Shown piece after piece: positions 1 through 6,704 of a stretch of 7,305 nucleotides of DNA. Both the position numbers and the translations under genes were made by a program. How positions within the stretch are numbered: position 1 is the stretch's first letter; each line of letters starts with the position of its first letter. The notes beneath the pieces are model-generated. The model ran no database searches and was not told the DNA's origin. It saw nothing but the letters and a program-made list of their open reading frames with translations. Source of the stretch: Bacteroidales bacterium UBA6340 (GTDB taxonomy: Bacteria > Bacteroidota > Bacteroidia > Bacteroidales > Paludibacteraceae); the NCBI GenBank assembly GCA_002440265.1, contig DJSG01000053.1:1-7305 (forward strand), in the 5' to 3' direction.

Positions 1-1020
1 CATTGCGTTGTAGCACGAAGCACGGAAGCCGCCTACAAGACGGTGCCCCTTGATGCCGACCATGCCGCGCTCGGTAGCGAACTTGAAGAAGTCGTCTTTG
101 AGTTCCTCGTATTCGGGTTTCGGCACGAAGCAGATGTTCATACGGCTGCGGTCCTCCTTGTCGAGGATAGTGGGGACGAACATCTTGGAGTGGTCGAGGC
201 AATCGTAGAGGAGGTCTGCCTTCTGCTGGTTGCGGCGGTCAATCCACTCGATGCCGCCGTGCTCTTTGAGCCAACGGAGGTTGAGGAGCGCGGTGTAGAT
301 AGGCAGAACGGGAGGCGTGTTGAACATACTGCCGCCGTCGATGTGCGTTTGGTAGTTGAGCATCGTGGGGATATAGCGCGATACGTGACCGAGAGCCGAC
401 TCCTTGATGATGACGAAGGTAACGCCTGCGGGGGCGATGTTCTTCTGTGCGCCGCCATAGATGACGTCGAACTTGCTTGCGTCGATAGGACGGCTGAGAA
501 TGTCGGACGACATATCGGCAATCAAAGGTACATTGCCCTTCTTGGCGTAGATTTCCTGCAGTTTGCGCTCGGAAATCTCGGTACCAAAAATGGTGTTGTT
601 GGTGGTGATATGGAAATAGTCAGCGTCCTGCGGAATGTCGTAACCGGTTGGAATAGAGTTGGTGGACTCTGCGACCACCTCTACCTCGCCGAAGCCCTTT
701 GCCTCTTTGATAGCCTTCTTCGACCACACGCCCGTGTTGAGATAAGCGGCTTTCTTCTCGAGGAAGTTGTAAGGCACCATACAGAACTGGAGGCTTGCGC
801 CGCCGCCGAGGAAGATGACGCGGTAGCCTTCTGGTACGCCGAGGAGTTCCTTCATCAGGGCTTCCGCCTCGTCCACAACGGGCTGGAAGTACTTGGCACG
901 GTGCGAAATCTCGAGGATACTCAAGCCTTCGCCTTGGAAATCGAGCACTGCATCAGCCGTCTGCTTGATGACCTCTTGGGGCAGGATACTGGGACCTGCG
1001 TTGAAATTGTACTTTTTCAT
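1..1020 (-). CDS. serC: phosphoserine aminotransferase (SerC), 3' end cut by window edge
   Basis: This is a PLP-dependent class V aminotransferase. It converts 3-phosphohydroxypyruvate and glutamate to phosphoserine and 2-oxoglutarate, the second step of serine synthesis, and can also act in pyridoxine synthesis. It is cytosolic. I translated the minus strand from the ATG at 1020-1018. The N-terminus MKKYNFNAGPS is typical of the family. Visible sites are R41 in SHRAK (substrate), the phosphate-loop GGGAS at 72-76, W99 in NTGVW (stacks on PLP), D169 in ADMSSD, and the Schiff-base lysine K193 in GGAQKN. The C-terminal GHRLVGGFRAS block is also present. The window holds 340 codons with no stop. 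Family members are usually about 355-365 residues, so only some 15-25 residues are missing. No Shine-Dalgarno site is seen, only AT-rich sequence before the ATG. The upstream minus-strand gene ends 65 nt away with no terminator between, so co-transcription is likely. In many Bacteroidales serA lies downstream of serC; here that is outside the window. Confidence 0.96.
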   Translation of the reverse strand, partial: MKKYNFNAGPSILPQEVIKQTADAVLDFQGEGLSILEISHRAKYFQPVVDEAEALMKELLGVPEGYRVIFLGGGASLQFCMVPYNFLEKKAAYLNTGVWSKKAIKEAKGFGEVEVVAESTNSIPTGYDIPQDADYFHITTNNTIFGTEISERKLQEIYAKKGNVPLIADMSSDILSRPIDASKFDVIYGGAQKNIAPAGVTFVIIKESALGHVSRYIPTMLNYQTHIDGGSMFNTPPVLPIYTALLNLRWLKEHGGIEWIDRRNQQKADLLYDCLDHSKMFVPTILDKEDRSRMNICFVPKPEYEELKDDFFKFATERGMVGIKGHRLVGGFRASCYNAM

Positions 1021-1036
1021 AAAGATATTAGTTTGT

Positions 1037-1072
1037 TTTACGTATTTTGCGTAGTCTTTGTTGTTTACGTAG
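1037..1072. repeat. 9-nt-phased TTTrCGTA repeats in the serC leader
   Basis: Read on the plus strand, TTTACGTA occurs at 1037-1044 and again at 1064-1071, with TTTGCGTA at 1046-1053. The starts are 9 and 18 nt apart, so the 36-nt block divides into four 9-mers. The third 9-mer (1055-1063) has lost the motif. The core TACGTA is itself a palindrome. The block sits between the stop of the upstream gene and the serC start, beginning 17 nt before the ATG on the minus strand. It could be an operator for a protein binding successive sites, or a remnant of a short tandem duplication. The repeat pattern is seen directly; any function is inference. Confidence 0.45.
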
Positions 1073-1085
1073 TTAATATTATTGG

Positions 1086-3005
1086 TTATTGTTTGGCTAT
1101 CATACCGTCTTTCCACTTGCTGCGTTGCTCGGGGAGAACCTCGGTATCGGGCTGTTTGATGGCGTCCTTGATGGCGTCTTTTACCTTCTGGGCGGCATCC
1201 TTGATACCCTCGCGGACATGCTCCACCAGGTCGGCATGCTCAAACCACGCGATAGCATCCGCCTTGGTAACGGCAGCACCTTGCTGTTTGTCCACAGCCA
1301 CAAGACGGCAGTTGTCGGAAGCGGTCAGCGGCTCGATGCCGTGCTGCGTCTGCAGGTAGCAGATGACATCACCTTTCTTATAGAACGTGCCGAAAGCGGG
1401 TGCGTGGCTGTCCTCGTTGTAGTCGAGTTCCCAGAGCACTTTGCCTGCCTGCGTAGCCTCCAGCGGCTCGGCATTCGGGTGCAGGATAGCGCGTTTGTCG
1501 GCAGCAGAGATAAACGTTACCTGCTTGCCACCCCGTGCGGCTTTCTCCATACGCTCGAGGAGGTCTTTGTTGAACTGCTCCTTCGCCTGACCGGACTTAT
1601 ACTCGCGGTACTGCTTCTCGTGCATAGCGAACTCGAAGAGTTCCTCGTCGTCCTGTCCGCGGTCCCAGCCGAGTTTCTCCATCTCCTCTATATAGTGCGG
1701 CAGCACATCGGGATAGAGTGCCTGCGGGTCGCCCGTGTAGAACTCCATACCTTTCTCTTTGGCGAGTTCGACGATTTCGGGAGCCAGTTCGCCCGGCAGT
1801 TTGCCCGACTTGCCGAGAATCATACCCCACATAGCGGGGTCCATACGCGTGAACGGCTTTTCGCCCATCGACTTCGAGAACAGGTTCATCAGAGCGGCGT
1901 TCTTCACGTACTGCGAGAACGGCGTTACGAGACACGGCGTACCGAGCATTGGCCATATACGCTGCACTTCCTCGAAGAGTTCAACCAGCAGTTCGTCCTC
2001 GCTAAGGGCTTTCTCACCACGCTTGACAAGGTTGGCATTGATAGCGGCGTGCATACCCTTGAGGTCAGCCATCAGCGAGCCCATCATGCCGCCAGGCAGA
2101 CCGCAACCGACAAGCAGAGAGGTCATTCTTGAGTTGCGCGGGTCGATCCAGTAGCCGAGGAAATCATCGATAAACGACTGCGTCAGGCTGCGTGCCTCCA
2201 TATAGGCTTTCATATTGATGTCTTTTACAAGGAAGCCTGCGTCGCGGAGCATCGCCTGAATGGTGATCACATCGGGATGCACCATACCCCAACTGAGCGG
2301 CTCCATAGCCACATCGAGCACGTCAATACCTGCTTGGGCAACCTCGAGCATCGAAGCCACCGAGAAACCGGGACCCGTGTGTCCGTGGTACTGGAGAATG
2401 ATGTCGGGGTGTTTCTCCTTGATAGCCGCAACAATTTTTCCCAACATAACCGGGCGCCCGATACCTGCCATATCCTTGAGGCAGATTTCCTGTGCGCCGC
2501 CCTCGATGAGTTGCTCGGCAAGGTTGATGTAATACTCCACGGTATGCACTTTGGAATAGGTGATACACATCGTCGCCTGGGCAGTCATACCTGCCTCTTT
2601 CGCCCATTTGATGGACGGGATGATATTGCGGGGGTCGTTGAGACCGCAGAAAATACGGGTGATATCCACCCCCTGCGCGTGCTTCACCTTGTACATCAGT
2701 TGGCGCACGTCGGCAGGCACGGGGTTCATACGGAGGGCGTTCAGACCGCGGTCAAGCATGTGAGTCTTGATACCGACCTCATTGAAAGGCTTGGTGAAAG
2801 TGCGGACAGCCTGATTGGGGTTCTCGCCATAGAGGAGGTTCACCTGCTCACTCGCACCGCCGTTGGTCTCCACACGGTCGAAACAGCCCATATCGATGAT
2901 AACGGGTGCAATCTTTGCCAACTGGTCTTTGCGGGGAACGTACTTGCCGCTGGACTGCCACATATCGCGGTAAACCAACGAGAATTGAATTTCTTTCTTA
3001 GCCAT
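1086..3005 (-). CDS. pyruvate carboxylase subunit B / oxaloacetate decarboxylase alpha-like carboxyltransferase, atypical
   Basis: This 639-residue protein belongs to the family of carboxyltransferase subunits that move CO2 between biotin and a 2-oxoacid. The N-terminal HMGL-like TIM barrel spans about 5-270. It holds YRDMWQS at 12-18 (metal-ligand D14, Q17), CLKDMAG at 175-181 (K177, the carbamylated metal ligand in relatives) and HGHTGPG at 207-213 (H207 and H209 metal ligands). A PYC_OADA conserved domain follows, with GLPGGMMGSLMADL at 302-315 and LPGELAPEI at 403-411. Residues about 505-590 resemble a biotinyl domain, but the EAMKM motif reads LQTQH, with H555 in place of lysine. A charged helical tail covers about 591-625. 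Trp replaces His in the RDxHQS motif and Met241 sits where relatives have the TSQPS threonine. The ATG at 3005 is chosen because homologues begin at this point; an in-frame extension to 3083 would need a TTG start. The family is certain; the exact reaction, and whether biotin is used at all, are not. It may pair with serC downstream in one transcript. Confidence 0.88.
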   Translation of the reverse strand: MAKKEIQFSLVYRDMWQSSGKYVPRKDQLAKIAPVIIDMGCFDRVETNGGASEQVNLLYGENPNQAVRTFTKPFNEVGIKTHMLDRGLNALRMNPVPADVRQLMYKVKHAQGVDITRIFCGLNDPRNIIPSIKWAKEAGMTAQATMCITYSKVHTVEYYINLAEQLIEGGAQEICLKDMAGIGRPVMLGKIVAAIKEKHPDIILQYHGHTGPGFSVASMLEVAQAGIDVLDVAMEPLSWGMVHPDVITIQAMLRDAGFLVKDINMKAYMEARSLTQSFIDDFLGYWIDPRNSRMTSLLVGCGLPGGMMGSLMADLKGMHAAINANLVKRGEKALSEDELLVELFEEVQRIWPMLGTPCLVTPFSQYVKNAALMNLFSKSMGEKPFTRMDPAMWGMILGKSGKLPGELAPEIVELAKEKGMEFYTGDPQALYPDVLPHYIEEMEKLGWDRGQDDEELFEFAMHEKQYREYKSGQAKEQFNKDLLERMEKAARGGKQVTFISAADKRAILHPNAEPLEATQAGKVLWELDYNEDSHAPAFGTFYKKGDVICYLQTQHGIEPLTASDNCRLVAVDKQQGAAVTKADAIAWFEHADLVEHVREGIKDAAQKVKDAIKDAIKQPDTEVLPEQRSKWKDGMIAKQ

Positions 3006-3165
3006 AGTATATTGTTTTAAGATTTTACAAATCACTCTCTCCCACACATAATCCTCATATTCTCCTAACAAAATGCAACACAATATGCTACCCTACTCCA
3101 TTTCCCAACCGCAATCATTGGCAATTGTATAGCAAACAACCCCGAAATTCCCCAACTATGATTCG
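3006..3165 (-). promoter_or_regulatory. long 5' leader of the OadA-like gene
   Basis: If the promoter at 3170-3201 is used, the mRNA carries roughly 160 nt before the ATG at 3005, long for this kind of gene. Read in the minus direction, the leader has a partial direct repeat (TTGGGGAA, then TTGGGAAA about 35 nt later). It also has a possible 17-codon open frame at 3118-3065 beginning MIAVGKW and ending in TAG. I recognise no known riboswitch or attenuator, and no convincing hairpin with a T-run. The last 25 nt before the ATG are AT-rich, as usual for Bacteroidota translation starts. Confidence 0.35.
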
Positions 3166-3169
3166 TCTG

Positions 3170-3201
3170 CAAAGGTAATGCTTTTTTTCCATACGCACAA
3201 A
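3170..3201 (-). promoter_or_regulatory. Bacteroidota-type promoter for the OadA-like gene
   Basis: On the minus strand, TTTG at 3201-3198 is followed by exactly 20 nt and then TACCTTTG at 3177-3170. This matches the Bacteroidota primary-sigma consensus (-33 TTTG, -7 TAnnTTTG, spacing 19-21). Transcription should start near 3163-3166 and read into the OadA-like gene and probably serC. The -7 box and its flanks (TTACCTTTGC) are identical to those of the GHL10 hydrolase promoter. Confidence 0.75.
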
Positions 3202-3218
3202 CGAAAAGAGGAAAATAA

Positions 3219-3241
3219 GAAAAATCCGCAAAATGAGCGGA
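3219..3241 (-). terminator. probable intrinsic terminator after tex
   Basis: Read in the minus direction, TCCGC (3241-3237), a 7-nt loop and GCGGA (3229-3225) form a 5-bp GC-rich stem. A TTTTT run (3224-3220) and further T-rich sequence follow. It begins about 10 nt after the tex stop codon and ends about 18 nt before the next promoter's -33 box, a sensible place to separate the two units. The stem is short, so termination may be incomplete. Confidence 0.55.
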
Positions 3242-3251
3242 ACAATATCCT

Positions 3252-5375
3252 TCACACCTGTTTGAGAGACAGTTGTATGCGGCCGCGTGTATGGTCTATC
3301 GCAATCACTCGCACACGGATATGCTGGTGCAGGCGGACTACCTCGTTGGGGTCCGCGATGCGGCGATTTGCCATTTCGGAGATGTGTATGAGTCCGTCTT
3401 TATGCACTCCCAAGTCCACAAAAGCCCCAAAATTGGAGATATTAGTCACAATCCCGGGCAACACCATACCCACTTGCAGGTCGTCAATGGTATGCACCGA
3501 CTCATCGAAACGGAACTCCTCTATCTGTGTACGCGGGTCACGCGAGGGCTTTTCCAACTCGTGCATGATATCGGTGAGCGTGGGTAGTCCGACTTCATCG
3601 GAGACATATCCATCCAAGTCAATCCGCTTTCGCAGTTCTGCATCACGCATCAGGTCTTGCACCGTGCAATGGAGGTCACACGCCATCTGTTCCACAAGGC
3701 GGTAACGCTCTGGGTGCACTGCTGAGTTGTCAAGCGGCATATCGGAGTCCGTCACGCGCAGGAAACCAGCAGCCTGCTCAAAAGTCTTGGCTCCCATCTT
3801 CGGCACCTTGAGCAGTGCCTTGCGGTTGGGAAAAGCCCCATGCTCGGTCCGATAGTCCACGATATTCTGTGCTAAAGCAGGACCAAGCCCGGATATATAA
3901 GTGAGCAGGTGTTTGCTGGCAGTGTTCACATCCACGCCTACATGGTTCACCACGCTCTCTACCGTCTGCTGCAGACTCTCACCGAGACGCGTCTGATTCA
4001 CATCGTGCTGATACTGCCCCACCCCAATGGACTTCGGGTCAATCTTCACGAGTTCGGCAAGCGGGTCCATAAGTCTGCGCCCGATAGATACCGCCCCACG
4101 CACTGTAACATCTTCGTCGGGGAACTCATCGCGCGCTAACTTGCTCGCCGAATACACGGATGCCCCATTCTCGCTCACCACAAACACTTGCGGCTTCTCG
4201 CCAATCGGTTCTATGGAATGACGCACCATCTGTTCCGTCTCCCTGCTGGCGGTGCCGTTGCCGATAGCAATGGCTTGCACCTTATATATATGTAGCAGTT
4301 CTTGCAGTGTCTTGGTCGCCTGTACCGTATTCAGGAACACCACCGTATGGTGGAGCAAATCACCCTGTGCCGACAGCACCACCACTTTGCAACCTGTGCG
4401 AAAGCCCGGATCCACTGCCAGCACACGTTTCTGACCGAGGGGAGATTCCAGCAGCAACTGCCTCAGGTTCGTGGCAAACACGCGGATAGCCTCTGTATCG
4501 GCTTTCTCCTTGCTGCTTGCGGCGAACTCGGTCTCTATTGCGGGCTTGAGCAGGCGTTTGTAACTATCCTCCATCGCCAGTTCCACCTGATAGGCGACAT
4601 CATTGTTCGCATGCAGGAAACGACGTGCCAACTTGTCAAGGGCTTTCTCCTTGTCGGGCGATATGTCCACACGGATATACCCCTCACTTTCCGCACGGCG
4701 TATTGCCAACAGACGGTGCGATGATATGCGCCTGAGCGGCTCATTGATGGCAAAGTAGTCTTTGTAGTTTTGCGCTTCGGGGGTGTCTGCTTTCTCCTTT
4801 ACGACCTTGGTTGTGATAACAGCCGAGTAACCAAACTCACGCCGCATAGCAGCGCGTACAGGCTCGTCCTGACTAATCCATTCAGCGATAATATCGCGTG
4901 CCCCTTGCAGGGCGGCATTGGTGTCCGCCACGTTCTTTCCGCGACTAACAAAGTGCTTTGCCAACTCATCGGGACGGGCTGCCTCCTGCTTCCATAGTAT
5001 CTTTGCCAAAGGCTCAAGCCCCTGCTCTCTGGCTACATCGGCACGTGTCTTACGGTGGGGTTTGTAGGGCAGATAGATATCCTCCAACTCCGTGGCGTCC
5101 CACGATGCTTCGATACGCCGGCGCAACTCGGGCGTCATCTTGCCCTGCCCCTCAATAGTATCCAGAATAGTCTGCTTGCGGTCATCCAACTCCAAAAGGC
5201 GGTGATACGCATCGGCTATGGCACCAATCTGCACTTCATCAAGGTTGCCTGTCTTTTCCTTGCGATAGCGGGCGATGAAGGGGATAGTTGCTTTGTCATT
5301 GAGCAGGGCAACCGTTGCTGCCACTTGGCGCGCACCTATTCCTACGCGGGAAGATATGAGAGCAGAGAAATCCAT
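3252..5375 (-). CDS. tex: Tex family RNA-binding transcription accessory protein
   Basis: Tex is a conserved cytosolic nucleic-acid-binding protein linked to transcription elongation and RNA handling (known for the family; its precise role in Bacteroidota is unclear). The 707-residue protein shows the full architecture. There is an N-terminal helical Tex region with IPFIARYRKE at 31-40 and LPYKPHRKTRA at 102-112. A YqgF/RuvC-like domain spans about 317-450, with LAVDPGFRTG at 319-328 and IGNGTASRETE at 371-381. The Tex signature KIDPKSIGVGQYQHDV is at 444-459. Helix-hairpin-helix segments span about 483-540, including ISGLGPALAQNIV and KVPKMGAKTFEQAAGFLR. A C-terminal S1 domain spans about 633-705, with GIVTNISNFGAFVDLG and HISEM. 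The length is shorter than E. coli YhgF (about 773) but the S1 domain is intact. The ATG lies 6 nt after the upstream hydrolase stop codon, with a weak AAGG overlapping that stop, so the two genes form an operon and translation may be coupled. Confidence 0.97.
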   Translation of the reverse strand: MDFSALISSRVGIGARQVAATVALLNDKATIPFIARYRKEKTGNLDEVQIGAIADAYHRLLELDDRKQTILDTIEGQGKMTPELRRRIEASWDATELEDIYLPYKPHRKTRADVAREQGLEPLAKILWKQEAARPDELAKHFVSRGKNVADTNAALQGARDIIAEWISQDEPVRAAMRREFGYSAVITTKVVKEKADTPEAQNYKDYFAINEPLRRISSHRLLAIRRAESEGYIRVDISPDKEKALDKLARRFLHANNDVAYQVELAMEDSYKRLLKPAIETEFAASSKEKADTEAIRVFATNLRQLLLESPLGQKRVLAVDPGFRTGCKVVVLSAQGDLLHHTVVFLNTVQATKTLQELLHIYKVQAIAIGNGTASRETEQMVRHSIEPIGEKPQVFVVSENGASVYSASKLARDEFPDEDVTVRGAVSIGRRLMDPLAELVKIDPKSIGVGQYQHDVNQTRLGESLQQTVESVVNHVGVDVNTASKHLLTYISGLGPALAQNIVDYRTEHGAFPNRKALLKVPKMGAKTFEQAAGFLRVTDSDMPLDNSAVHPERYRLVEQMACDLHCTVQDLMRDAELRKRIDLDGYVSDEVGLPTLTDIMHELEKPSRDPRTQIEEFRFDESVHTIDDLQVGMVLPGIVTNISNFGAFVDLGVHKDGLIHISEMANRRIADPNEVVRLHQHIRVRVIAIDHTRGRIQLSLKQV

Positions 5376-5381
5376 GCAGCC

Positions 5382-6569
5382 TTACTTTCTCGGTGCCGAG
5401 ATATACGTGGGGTAGAACGTCGTCCGCAGACTGTCGGCAATGCCTGCCTTGTTGTGCAGCAACGATTGTGCCGAGAAATAGCACTCCCCTTGAATGCCCT
5501 CAATAGTCTCATTCAACCGCAGTTGCCTGCAAATCTCATTACCCTTGCGCCACGCCTCTGCACCTTTCGGGTCGCCTAATTTATAGGGTGCCATACCGAT
5601 ATATACCTTGCACCCGTAGGAGTGTTCTGCCCACCAACGAGCCAACACGGCATAATCGGCAACCTTCTTACCTATCTCCCAATACAATTGCGGCACCACA
5701 TAGTCAATCCAACCTTTCTCCATCCACAGCAGAATATCGGCATAGAGGGCATCATAGTTCTGCAAACCGTTGGTCTCGCTGCCACGTGGGTCATTCTGCT
5801 TGTTGCGCCAGATGCCAAATGGCGAGATACCGAACTCTACATTAGGCTTGATACGCTGAATGGTCTCATGAATATCCTGAATGGCAAGGTCCACGTTATG
5901 CCGACGCCAATCCTCGATATTCGTGTAGCCCCGCGGGTGCGCTGCAAAGCACGCTGAATCCGGAAGTGCCTGATCTTTGATAGGATATGGGTAGAAATAG
6001 TCGTCCATGTGAATAGCCTCTATGTCGTAGTTCGTCACCAATTCAGCCACCACGGAGCACAACCAGTCGCGCGTCTCGTCCAGACCGGGTTCGAAATACC
6101 ACTGTTTGCCGTATTTCCAGAACCACTCAGGGTGCTGGCGGAAGACGTGCGTGCTTGCCAAATCCTCTATCTTGCCGCCCGCTATCGTAACGCGATAGGG
6201 GTTAATCCACACGTGCACATCTATACCACGCTTATGTGCCTCCTCGCACACAAATGCCAACGGGTCGTAGCCGGCTGGAGTACCCTGTTTACCTGTCAGC
6301 CATGCACTCCACGGCTCGAATTTCGATGGATAGAGGGCATCTGCCGTCGGGCGCACCTGGAATATAATAGCGTTGAGGTGCATCGCCTGAAAAGCGTCCA
6401 GCATATTGAGCATATCGGCTTTTTGCTTTGCCTCATTGCCCACAGCGTCCTTCTGCGGCCAATCGATATTGCTCACACTACTCACCCACGTGGCACGGAA
6501 ATGCGGCTCTGCCGCACACGCCAACGACACTGCACCCACTAATAGGGATAACAAAATTGACTTCTTCAC
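5382..6569 (-). CDS. exported GHL10/DUF187 family glycosyl hydrolase-like protein (DigH/YngK type)
   Basis: This 395-residue protein is a GHL10-type (DUF187) glycosyl hydrolase-like TIM barrel. Characterised relatives such as E. coli DigH cleave peptidoglycan glycan strands stripped of stem peptides, so a periplasmic role in cell-wall or other glycan turnover is likely (inference). Residues 1-19 form a signal peptide: KK, a hydrophobic stretch, then ACA. Signal peptidase I cleavage after A19 fits best. C18 lies in SLAC, a poor lipobox, so a lipoprotein is less likely. Family motifs seen are FRATWVSSVSNIDWP at 24-38, IIFQVRPTADALYPS at 68-82, RGIDVHVWINPYR at 114-126, the acidic strand IHMDDYFYPYP at 186-196 (D189, D190), FGISPFGIWR at 246-255 and DYVVPQLYWE at 289-298. 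The start codon is GTG. No upstream in-frame ATG exists before a TAA at 6584-6582, and a later start would lose the signal peptide. The gene heads the tex operon, 6 nt before tex. Confidence 0.9.
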   Translation of the reverse strand: MKKSILLSLLVGAVSLACAAEPHFRATWVSSVSNIDWPQKDAVGNEAKQKADMLNMLDAFQAMHLNAIIFQVRPTADALYPSKFEPWSAWLTGKQGTPAGYDPLAFVCEEAHKRGIDVHVWINPYRVTIAGGKIEDLASTHVFRQHPEWFWKYGKQWYFEPGLDETRDWLCSVVAELVTNYDIEAIHMDDYFYPYPIKDQALPDSACFAAHPRGYTNIEDWRRHNVDLAIQDIHETIQRIKPNVEFGISPFGIWRNKQNDPRGSETNGLQNYDALYADILLWMEKGWIDYVVPQLYWEIGKKVADYAVLARWWAEHSYGCKVYIGMAPYKLGDPKGAEAWRKGNEICRQLRLNETIEGIQGECYFSAQSLLHNKAGIADSLRTTFYPTYISAPRK

Positions 6570-6593
6570 TTCGCAAAATTTTTATTTAGACCG

Positions 6594-6625
6594 CAAAGGT
6601 AACAAAAAACTTGCGGATATACAAG
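6594..6625 (-). promoter_or_regulatory. Bacteroidota-type promoter for the hydrolase-tex operon
   Basis: On the minus strand, CTTG at 6625-6622 (one mismatch to TTTG) is followed by 20 nt and then TACCTTTG at 6601-6594, a perfect TAnnTTTG -7 box. Transcription would begin near 6587-6590, leaving only about 20 nt before the GTG start at 6569. The -33 region interleaves with that of the opposing promoter. Confidence 0.7.
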
Positions 6626-6641
6626 AAAAAGACTAATTTTG
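6610..6641 (+). promoter_or_regulatory. Bacteroidota-type promoter for the Fe-S scaffold gene
   Basis: On the plus strand, CTTG at 6610-6613 is followed by 20 nt and TAATTTTG at 6634-6641, a perfect TAnnTTTG -7 box. The start point would be near 6646, giving a leader of about 60 nt before the ATG at 6705. It overlaps the leftward promoter, so the two probably compete or share control. Confidence 0.7.
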
Positions 6642-6704
6642 CAGTCCAAAAAAACGGGTAGTCTGTTGAAATAAAAACTAATTATGGATATAATATAATA
6701 AGTC

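Noticed and set aside
43..1359. 438-codon open frame on the plus strand
   Set aside because: It lies antisense to serC and the 3' end of the OadA-like gene, resembles no family, and its length is explained by the codon bias of the opposite-strand genes.
2277..3020. 247-codon open frame on the plus strand
   Set aside because: It is antisense to the well-supported carboxyltransferase gene, with a His- and Leu-rich composition typical of a shadow frame and no promoter of its own.
3006..3083. N-terminal extension of the OadA-like protein by 26 residues
   Set aside because: It would need a TTG start. The added residues (MCCILLGEYED...) do not look like the family, whose members begin close to the KKEIQFSLVYRD segment.
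3065..3118. 17-codon leader peptide upstream of the OadA-like gene
   Set aside because: It starts at ATG but has no ribosome-binding sequence and no run of regulatory codons. It is kept only as a remark in the leader entry.
5055..5579. 174-codon plus-strand frame spanning the tex/hydrolase junction
   Set aside because: It overlaps two clearly coding genes on the opposite strand and shows no recognisable motif.
6506..6520. Lipoprotein signal (SLAC) in the hydrolase
   Set aside because: Ser at -3 and Leu at -2 fit the lipobox poorly, while ACA followed by AEP is a good signal peptidase I site.
6684..6698. ATG before the Fe-S scaffold gene, and TATAAT-like words around it
   Set aside because: The ATG frame stops after four codons. 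The TATAAT-like words are AT-rich leader and are not the promoter type used in this phylum.
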